NCBI GenBank assembly: GCA_012295275.1
Contig: CM022665.1
Location: forward strand, 35,508,522-35,572,521
Direction of reading: 5' to 3'
DNA from: Chrysomallon squamiferum
Taxonomy: Eukaryota; Mollusca; Gastropoda; Neomphalida; Peltospiridae
Length of the DNA: 64,000 bases
This document shows positions 54,701 to 64,000 of the stretch, one piece after another. How positions within the stretch are numbered: the stretch's first letter is position 1; each line of letters begins with the position of its first letter. Position numbers and translations under genes: made by a program. The notes under the pieces are model-generated. The model saw nothing but the letters and a program-made list of their open reading frames with translations, was not told the DNA's origin and made no database searches.

Positions 54701-57700
54701 CTGCTGGTTATGAGAAAGAGACATCAACATGAAGACTGTGAAGAGTATAATGAAGCCGCCAGGAATCAATAAATAAGAGTTGTCTTGTAACTACAGAACA
54801 ACCCATCTATTTTCAACAAGATCATCATCTACAGTCCAAATGAAGCATTTCATTAGGTCGATGGCACCATTTCGTCAATTTCAATTGAAAGACACTTCTT
54901 CTGATTTGTTTAGTGTACCAAGAACAATTTTCTTTTTTTAATGTCTGTATTTTGGATTACTACAGTCGACTACTTCGCAGTGTTGTAGAGATTTTTGTTT
55001 GTTTAATATTTAAACAAGCTGGGTCTAATTGATATTTTTTTTTCTTTATACAACCTTAAAATTATACGTTTGTGCTTTTCAGGCTGATTGAATGTGCATG
55101 TCTGTGTGTTTGTGTGTATGTGTGCGTGCGCCTTACTTTTTAAACAGCTGTTTGTCTGTGTGTCTGTAATTCTGTTATTGATTTATCTATATGTGTTTGG
55201 TAATTTCTGTTTATACTAACACATGTTAATGTTACATTCTGTAATGAAACGTTTTCACGAAATCTTAGAGACGTAAGATTCACTAAAGTTTTCAGGATAT
55301 CTAGTGGAAAATTATAGAATCATAATATCTACAGTTAGTTTTATTTCTTTTACACTGTAATACGAATACATCTGAAGCTATAGCGTTTCAGTTCCAGAAA
55401 CATACAACGGCAGACAAAATCACTTTTATTTTACACTTGTGTACTTATTTATAAAAAATCTACTGCGTTTTTGAGTTATTTAATAATATCTAGGTTTATC
55501 TGTGCTTAATTAATTCGTAAAACGATCATATTCGGGGCAATATTACAGATCATATTCTTTCATTATGGCAAATTTATTGCATGGCCAGATTTAAAAGAAT
55601 ATTATACAAGTTTTATTTGTGCACTGTAATTTTGTGACATGGTCACGTTTAGAGAAATATAAAAGTATTATAATTCGAAAATTTCTTCACGTAAATATGT
55701 CATTAAAAGAACAGCTTTCCAAGATTCTCTCTGCAAAATCCCATTTACGTTTTTACCCGCCTTTGTGTATCAAGGCAATGAAAGGAGCTTATTGACTTCT
55801 GAATATTGCACTAAATTATTTTCTGCCACTGGTGTCCTACCCAGCGAACTTTTCCTTAACAGCATATCATTCTATTAAGCACAGAGTACAAAATATGCAA
55901 CGGGGGCCACTATTACTTTTTATAGTGATAAAATCTATAAACGTTGAAGCGAACATTTCTCGAGGGAACCAGCTATTCTGCAGCCAGTGGAAGCAATTTG
56001 CATCTTTATGGTTGTGTCGTTCATAAACATGGTTAAGCTATTACTGCGGTACTGGTATAAAACAGAAGTGTTTCGTATAACATGGCTATGAAATTGTACG
56101 GACCTTGTCGAAATTTGAAATACAAGCCAATTAGGCCATTTGTTTTCTTCCTTTTTCCCCCTTTCTGTCTCCATTTTTTGTTTCCCTTCTTGTTTCATTT
56201 TCCTTTAATAAGTTTTAGTTTACAAAGTTAATAACTCAATGTTTTTCTGATTCAGAAATGCTAGGTCTAAAATTAGATAGAGTTCTTTTTCACGATTTGT
56301 AAAGTTTTATAGTTATTTATTATTTACTTTTATTACACAGAAAACATACTGCTGGTTTATGTTATTTCCAGCTGTCAGTGTTTTATTTTTAGATACATAT
56401 CGGCGTATGATCTATTGCTTAAAATCAGTCAGTTCGAAATATCATCTGGTCATCGAGTTTAACCTGCTTGTTTTTTTGGCTCGTGTATTTGTATCAGACA
56501 AAATAATACAACTCAAAACAGTATTCATGGAGAGTAACTTAACTACCTCACCTACGAACTCTCCGCTTTGTTGCAAATCGTCTACAGTCTTCTGACGTAA
56601 TTGTACACGAAAGCTTACGTGTACTTTCACTTGACGAATTTACGGAGATAAGCGATGTTTATACGTGACAGATGACAAATGAAAATAGTTGTTTTTTGTA
56701 AATCTGGTAGAAATACAAACTATCAAGAGTTGTGCTGAGTGAAAATCGTAGATCTGTCATGGCATTTAGGATTCAATATCTGCTACTGATGTACAGCTAT
56801 TACTGTTGTCTGCTGTGTCAACCAGTTTTTACTACTGATTATAGTACTATTATTATTTCAGCTGCTATTACTTCTACAATTACTACTACAGCAATAACTG
56901 CTGTTGTTACGACTACAGCAACAACTACTACTACTACTACTCCCACCACTACAACTACTTACTACTAATATTAATACTAATAATAATTGTATAAAAAAAA
57001 CCCAGCAATAACACACCTTTTTATCGATATAGGAAAGTTTCATGCAACAGTAGAAATGAAACAACAACAAACAACCCGCAGCACACACATACAAAAAAAA
57101 AAAAAAAAAAAAAATAAAAAAATAAAAATAAACAAAACCCTGAAAATGACCATCACCGCAACCAACACCATCACCACCAACAACCCCCCTAAAAGAAACC
57201 CAAAATACCCCAAACAAACAACCCACAACAAACAAAAAAACCGAAAGAAAAAAAAATTAACAAAAAGAAAAAAGAAGGAAAAAAGTAAAACCAATAACTG
57301 TAATCTAATGACGTGTAAACTTCTGGCAAATAATATCAAAGTGAAATACAAACGTGTAATATTATTATGTGTAGTTTGCCAAGCAACTGGCCGTTGAACA
57401 AATATATGTTAAAAATATATAATTAAACATTGATAAATGTTTGTTTTTAAGACTGCGAAAATGCAGTAGATGAAGCTAATTATCTCACAGGTATGTTAGT
57501 TGATATAATAACCTAACACGATAAATGCTTGTTTCCTGGATAAAGAAAATCCGGTAATTTCGGCTAATGGTTGAGTCATCGTGTAATGTTAGTCATTTCT
57601 TCTTTTTTAATTCTCTCTCTCTCTCAGTGTTTGAATATGCGTGTCTATATGTTTTTTATGCACGTATGTGTCTATGTGTTTCTGAGATTTAGGAATGAAT

Positions 57701-57939
57701 ATTCTGTCGTCTTATGTATTTCTGGTTAGACTTTGCACATAGACAGTATTTGGAAACGCTCTGGCACCATATGAAAAAGTCCAATCATGATCTCACAAAT
57801 GTCAAATGCCGCTGACAAGACTTAAACGTACGTCATCCATTCTCCGGAGGCGGAGAGTGATACAGCTGGACTGTTAAGAGAACCCTGTGTACTAGTCGAC
57901 GGTAATTAGCACTTCCTTCTCTATATGTGTCTGTGCGTG

Positions 57940-58050
57940 CGCGTGAATATATGCGTGCGCCAAAAATAAAAGACCCTTTCCTGCCTCGTAACAGTAACAT
58001 TTAAACATGTGTAATACTTGTTCAGTGTTATTTAAATAAATAAAAGTCAC
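57940..58050 (+). mobile_element. Possible decayed SINE fragment
   Basis: AAAATAAAAGACCCTTTCCT followed by CTCGTAACAGTAACA resembles the SINE body. Short and eroded, so weak. Confidence 0.3.
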
Positions 58051-59617
58051 AGCGCACGTAGATTATTTTTACTCCGATTGGTTCCTTTTCGTTATCTTTA
58101 TCTGTCTGTCTCATACCTGTGTCGGTCTGTGTAACTGTTATTTCAAGGTTTTCATCCTTCAGCGTTATGTATTTTCTTTTTATCTTTGACTCATTTTTAT
58201 TTTTATTGTTATTTTTTTAATGTATACGTAATGTTTTTTCAATACGTAAAATATAAAGACTGCTTTCATAAAATGTAAAAGAAAAGAAAATGAACACATT
58301 AAATCAAAACTAAAATTTCAGAATCGATTTTATTTTCTGCATCACATCATAGAAAAGTCATTGCTATAAATGTGTATGTGTCTTATAATGCGATGATGTA
58401 TGAGTGTTGTCTAACCAACTGTTTGAAAAAAAAAAAAGTTTCAGGAAGTCTGAGGGGAAAAAAAAAATTATTTCTTTAAAACTAATCGTGGTAAACCGAC
58501 GGAAACAAGCTTACTACCCTTTATTCATCATACATATCATCAATCATTAAATTGTAATTTTATCATTGTTCACTAGAAATGGATGGATGGATGAGTGGAT
58601 AAATAAACGAAGAAACGAAAGTTTAGCAACATTTCAGCATTAATATCAGCGTCATAATGTTTCTTTGTAAAATCTTACACCTTCGCATAATGCTTACCTG
58701 AAAATGGAGTTTCATGTAGCCAAAGCTTGGACTAGTTTTATCAGTTAACAGCAAATGACAATTTACATAAACACAAAAACACATATCACAGCTTTAGGCG
58801 ATCCTTTCGTGAAGCACAGAAATGGGTGAGAAATAGCCTCATGGATACACTAAGGAGAATCGTCCTTGTGACCTATCACATTTGATGTCGCTTATCACAC
58901 AGAAATGTGTTCAGAAGGTTACCACGAATGTATTTTCAATTACTTGAAGGCCCAAAAACGGTTACGGACAAAACAAACACGATGGAACTTAGTTCCTTCC
59001 TTACCTATTTTTTTTCATTTGTAATTTTCTTCTGTGTTTTCTTTCGTTTACATTTTCTGTCACTCGTTTCATTTATGATTTATTTCTCATTTTTATCTAA
59101 ATGTTATTTATTTACATATTTATTTTACACCAAGCCACCAAAAGGGAAGAGCAGTCACCCCAACCGACATTTATATATTGCTTCTGAGATAGCGTTTTGA
59201 CACGCAAAATAAATTCTGGGAACGAGAAAATAATTGAAGATATAGAGTGGTAAACGTTGCTGCCGCGAGGCAGGAAACAGTCTGCTCAACATTTTCTGTC
59301 ATTTGTAATATTTTATGTTAAAAAACACCCTCAGAAACGTGCTGAGTTGTAATCGTTTACCATTCCTACAAGTTCTCGAGCCAGAGGTGAAAAAAACCCC
59401 TAGAAGAATGTCTAAATATATCTCTGTAGTTCTGAAGTTCTAATACATTATGAATGACGAAGACTGAGGAGTGATGAGTGATTTTGTATGACTGTTGTAT
59501 TACTGATATGACGTATAGTATCTAAGTTACTACAAATTTTAATGCTGTTTGTAGCATTTTATTGTTCTTTTTCTAAATTATAGTATGTAAGTTATTACTT
59601 ATGTAAGTTCAGTGAGC

Positions 59618-59745
59618 GAATGTTACACCAATAGAAAAATAAATTAATTCCAATATTTAACTTTGAAATACAGAAAAATCTCTTTATTTCGATATCTCAA
59701 AGTTAAATATACGAATTAATTTATTTTTTGATTGGTGTAACATTC
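59618..59745. repeat. Long near-perfect hairpin (53-bp arms, 22-bp loop)
   Basis: The left arm (59618-59670) starts GAATGTTACACCAATAGAAA. The right arm (59693-59745), reversed and complemented, starts GAATGTTACACCAATCAAAA, and the arms agree at about 48 of 53 positions. The loop region (59671-59692) can pair a little further through GAAAT/ATTTC. There is no coding. It could be a small MITE or a folded-RNA locus. Confidence 0.85.
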
Positions 59746-60376
59746 AGTGTTCAGTACTACAAGTTCAACACATAATTATGATCTTCTAGTCAATATATCG
59801 TTTAAACGTACAGACATATTACATACAATCGCACGTACACACACACACACACATTTTTCTTTTTTGATGAATATCAACACGTACATCATTTCAAATGTAA
59901 ATTCTTGAGACTGTAGATTTTGAACTGATCACTTGAAAAAACAAGATTATAATTCAGAGTACCTGAAATAATCTTGATAACAGTTGACAGCTATTTGTTT
60001 CAATTACAGTACACAGTCAGAGTGAAAGATAAGATACAAGTGGAAACATACGAAAACCTCCCACAACGATCTTATTTCCAGACTAAATCATTACTGAAGC
60101 AGTCATTGATTAATTTATTTAAAAAAAAAAAAAATCCATTACTGCATGTACTAATTCTTCGTATACCAACTGGTTTTATCAGTGACACGTCATTATCTAC
60201 AGTGATGTATTTTCTTAATATTTTGTAAACATCAGATGATATAATGTGAAATTATTACATCTTCAGTTTTTATCACGTATGTTGATTTTGTTCTACGTGT
60301 AGAAAAAGAAAAAAAGAGTTATATTAACAAACCGTAAATTTCATTGTCAATTAACCTGTCTGACTTTTATGCATTT

Positions 60377-60379
<3 letters not shown>

Positions 60380-60431
<52 letters not shown>
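60380..60431 (+). repeat. CA microsatellite
   Basis: Uninterrupted CA array of about 26 units. Confidence 0.97.
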
Positions 60432-60433
<2 letters not shown>

Positions 60434-62241
60434 TACTTACATATATATATGTTCAAGTTTTAAAGTACGTGATAAAAATGACTACTCCTCTGGATGAATG
60501 AAAAAAAAAAAAAGATTCCATTTTATCCCCATGAGGTACAAGCTGATACTTAGAAAGCACCGTATGTTATTTATATCAGAGGTAAGCTTGGTGGATTATG
60601 ATTCATATGATTGCTAAACTGTCAGGCTTCTGCGTGTTTCTGTAATTGTTAAATGGCGTGTCGGCAAGAAGAGGAAGCATTATCGGCACTTATGAATGGA
60701 CCTGGCGGCAAAAATGGCGGGCAGACGTCGGAGCACGTCCCAACACAAAAGGAATTTGTAATCATGTTTTGTAAAGATACAGTCCATTATTGAACCGAGC
60801 CGCAAAACGAAACGTGACTTCGAACTACTGTAGCCGATGTCTGTATTAACATGGTATCATATACAGGCTTTGCTCATGATGAATCGCAAAGATAGCAGAT
60901 TCCGGATAATTCCGGTAGTAAGAGATCGTGTCAGATCGGCGATTTGTACGCGCGCCCCGAACAATTATTAGCATTATTTACTGCAGATCCTTGTTTGAGT
61001 AACCGGATGTTCTTCTTCTTGTCTAACATTCGACCTTCAGTGGAAGGCATTCATGTCCTAATTGCTTGACTCTGCCAGTTGAACGGCGAAATGACTACAT
61101 TGATTTTTGTGAAGAACTCTCGAGATAATTGCGCGAGGTTGTCTTAACTAGCACATTTATAAGGAGAACGGCTTATTAGTACTGTGCATGTTCTAACACA
61201 AGCCGAACAAATAGTATCTTAACGTAAGTCAGAACAGCTATGACATCAACGAATTTATCTGTGATAATAGTTCACCACTACTATTATTGCTGTCATCACC
61301 ATCATCACCGTTGACGATACTGTTGTTGTTTATATGTTTTTCCTTATTTTGGCGTATCTGTTACAAAGAACATACAAACATTTCCTAAAATACCTTTTGT
61401 TCATTCTACATTTTTTGCACTACTGAGATACGTTTTTCTCATTGATCCATATTACTTTATTACTCAAAACAGCGTGTAAACCATGAAACCTTTTCCGCTC
61501 CTATAACTTTATTGAAGGTTCTCTAAATAGCAGCGTAAGCTACCACGAAACAGTGATAGAAATGATTTAGTTAACTTCTATAGGAAACTGAGAAATAATT
61601 ACTGGAAAAAGTAAAAGAATAGATGGATGCTTGAAGATCTCCCAGTCCAAGGATACCACTGATGGACAACATATTAAAGTAAAATAAAGGTATTTTGAAG
61701 GAACATTTACTACACATAAACTACCTAGATACATCCACGTCCTTGCTTGGAAAGGACTTCTAAAACAGACAATAAACGAATGAAAATAAAGTTAATTTTA
61801 AAAATATTTAATCCCTATTTATCAGAAATATATATATATATATATATATGAAAAGTTTCGGTTCCTTTTATATATCGTTTTACTTAGTATTTTTGTATTT
61901 CAGATATCGTTTTCTTTTGTTTATTTATTTATTTATTTATTTCAGGAAGCAGATAGCACTGGTTAAATTTCATACAACAAGTACAGACTGCTAGAGAAAT
62001 GACATTTATGTTAACAGTAAACTTGATTAACTTGAACAGCCCGTGTACAGCTGTGCAGAACCTCTAAAATACAGACTATTCCATTTTACTTACATTAACT
62101 GTAAAGTGATACTTTAAATAAACATAGATTATGTGTTAACAGCATTTCTGGCTATATATTTTGTACATTTCATTATCGTTCAATTTTATGATTGCGAAAC
62201 ATATGCAGTGAGTATTAGAAAAAATGTCTGCGTCAGATAAA

Positions 62242-62369
<128 letters not shown>

Positions 62370-63941
62370 ATAAATGAGTAAGTAAATAATAAAACCTACA
62401 TGAAATCGACTTAGAATAAATGTATCAATTTACATGAAAAACCTTTTACAAGATTTTCTTTAATTTCCAATTATTCTTTCAGTCTTTCAAAAAGTTTTTC
62501 CTTTATTTTTCAGAAATTTTATTTGAAACCTGTTTTGTGCACGTGAATAGACATTACAAACACTATAAGTAATTCTATCCCATTTGTACAATATCATAAT
62601 AAAAATTCAAATCTTAAAAATTACCTAAAAAACCCCCTTACGGTTTATTTCTTTATTCATTACTTCAGTAATTCATTTGTTCATTCGTCTGTTCGTTCAT
62701 TCATTCGTTCGTTCATTGATCTTTATTTAAATCGTTTCATTTGTTCTTTATTTAATCGTTTTGGGTTGTTTTTTTGTTTATTCATTTTATTTGTTCTGTT
62801 TTTTTAATCATTTCATTTGTTCTTTATTTAATTGTTTCATTTGTTCATTAATCTGTTCATTCATTACTTTGTTATTTCGTAATTAATCAGCCTGTTCGTT
62901 CTATTTCTTCCTTTCTTCTTTTCACCCACTTTTTCGTTTATCAGACAGAAATCTTTCGAAAGGCGGCAAGTGCAGGATAATCAGGAAATAAAGCCGAAAA
63001 TTCCCAAACGAGCTGTTTTAACGACAAAACAGCTATGTTATCAAGATAAACAAATCGATCTCTTTCTCAAGCAAGACAATTTTCAAACTTTTCGCTACTT
63101 ACCATCATCCATCAGACAGTTAATGTTCAAGTTATGAGGACACAGTTTTAATCAGTCGATTGAAACAGGTTAATGGAAATAATTTATCGAAAGATCACAC
63201 ATCTAGGTTGATCGATGACAATATTTTCACTCTGTGCAAAAGGTAAATGGGGAAAGAAATCGTTTAAATTCGTATAAACTGCGGATTATACGGACTTTTT
63301 GCCGCCCGCAGAGTCGTTACAAAGTCTAAATCTATATCTGACATTTTCCTCTATATGTCCTTACATCGAGATATATGAAATTGCAAAAATGGACGACTGA
63401 ATGAATGTGTGAATGATTTGTTTTAGCTATTAAACTAGAATTACTTAGGATCCCAAGAATTATTGATATAGCCGTAGGGTTATTGCATACATGTCGGTAC
63501 AAGGTCATTTTATATACTACTACAAGCAGACACACCAAAAGAACGACTATTTGAAGAATAACATCAGCACTATCGTAATCAGTTTGGCATCCACTGGTTT
63601 TTGTTAATAATTGAGAATAGTTCTTTAGAAAGTATCATGCGCTATAAATAACCTTCTTCCTATGCTGTTTAGGGCCAATGGGAAAACGCGTTATAAATAA
63701 TAAACACTGTATTCCAGACAGACTTAATCGGTGTTATAATTTGTTAGCAGGGAAAGTAATATTCTCCATTTTTCTTTTATTATTTTTAATTATGATAATA
63801 CTATTAGTTTCACAATGTTATTGAAAGATTTAGGAACTGTCGTCTTTAATTTAATATAATCTATAATCTTGACTGTACTTTAAATATTGGATTGTTAGCA
63901 GAAAAATGACAAATATTGATGATGAAATGATAGTAAATAAA

Positions 63942-63972
<31 letters not shown>

Positions 63973-64000
63973 TACAGCATTAGTAGTATTATTCGTAGTA

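Overview
The window is invertebrate nuclear DNA, almost certainly from a mollusc. It is strongly AT-rich and full of long microsatellites. It carries several copies of a tRNA-derived SINE whose body and tail I recognise from molluscan genomes, with gastropods favoured; the species cannot be fixed from the sequence. No rRNA, intact tRNA gene, CRISPR array or prokaryotic feature was seen.

One protein-coding gene is supported: a complete ionotropic glutamate receptor of the kainate (GRIK) type on the minus strand, running from the ATG at 35576 down to the TGA at 8020. I rebuilt it as 15 coding exons (2,700 nt, 899 residues) joined by 14 GT-AG introns whose phases all agree. Three coding exons (first, second and last) are short or hidden in other frames and were found by extending the reading frame through splice sites. 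The protein has a signal peptide, amino-terminal domain, split ligand-binding domain (S1/S2), M1, a pore loop with a genomic Gln at the Q/R site, M3 with [10 protein letters not shown]4, and a cytoplasmic tail ending in GKEVYA. At least one further 5' noncoding exon is predicted, because a strong splice acceptor lies at 35694/35695, upstream of the ATG.

Layout: 1-8019 is 3' flank with repeats only. 8020-26502 holds exons 15 to 2. 26503-35488 is the 9-kb first coding intron, with two DNA-transposon remnants: a Tigger/pogo-like deletion derivative at 28145-28867 and a hAT-like MITE at 29125-29509. 35489-35693 is the first coding exon plus 5'UTR. 35694-64000 is upstream or 5'-intron DNA with no supportable gene. 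It holds five kinds of microsatellite, a degenerate 43-bp minisatellite (54070-54700), a near-perfect 128-bp hairpin (59618-59745), a tRNA-like SINE head (38420-38515) and a few less AT-rich, repeat-free stretches that could be regulatory.

I found no new multi-gene system. The points worth follow-up are unusual residues in the receptor's glutamate pocket, the start-stop uORF, microsatellite-built splice acceptors, the HTH-only transposon derivative, the long hairpin and the minisatellite.
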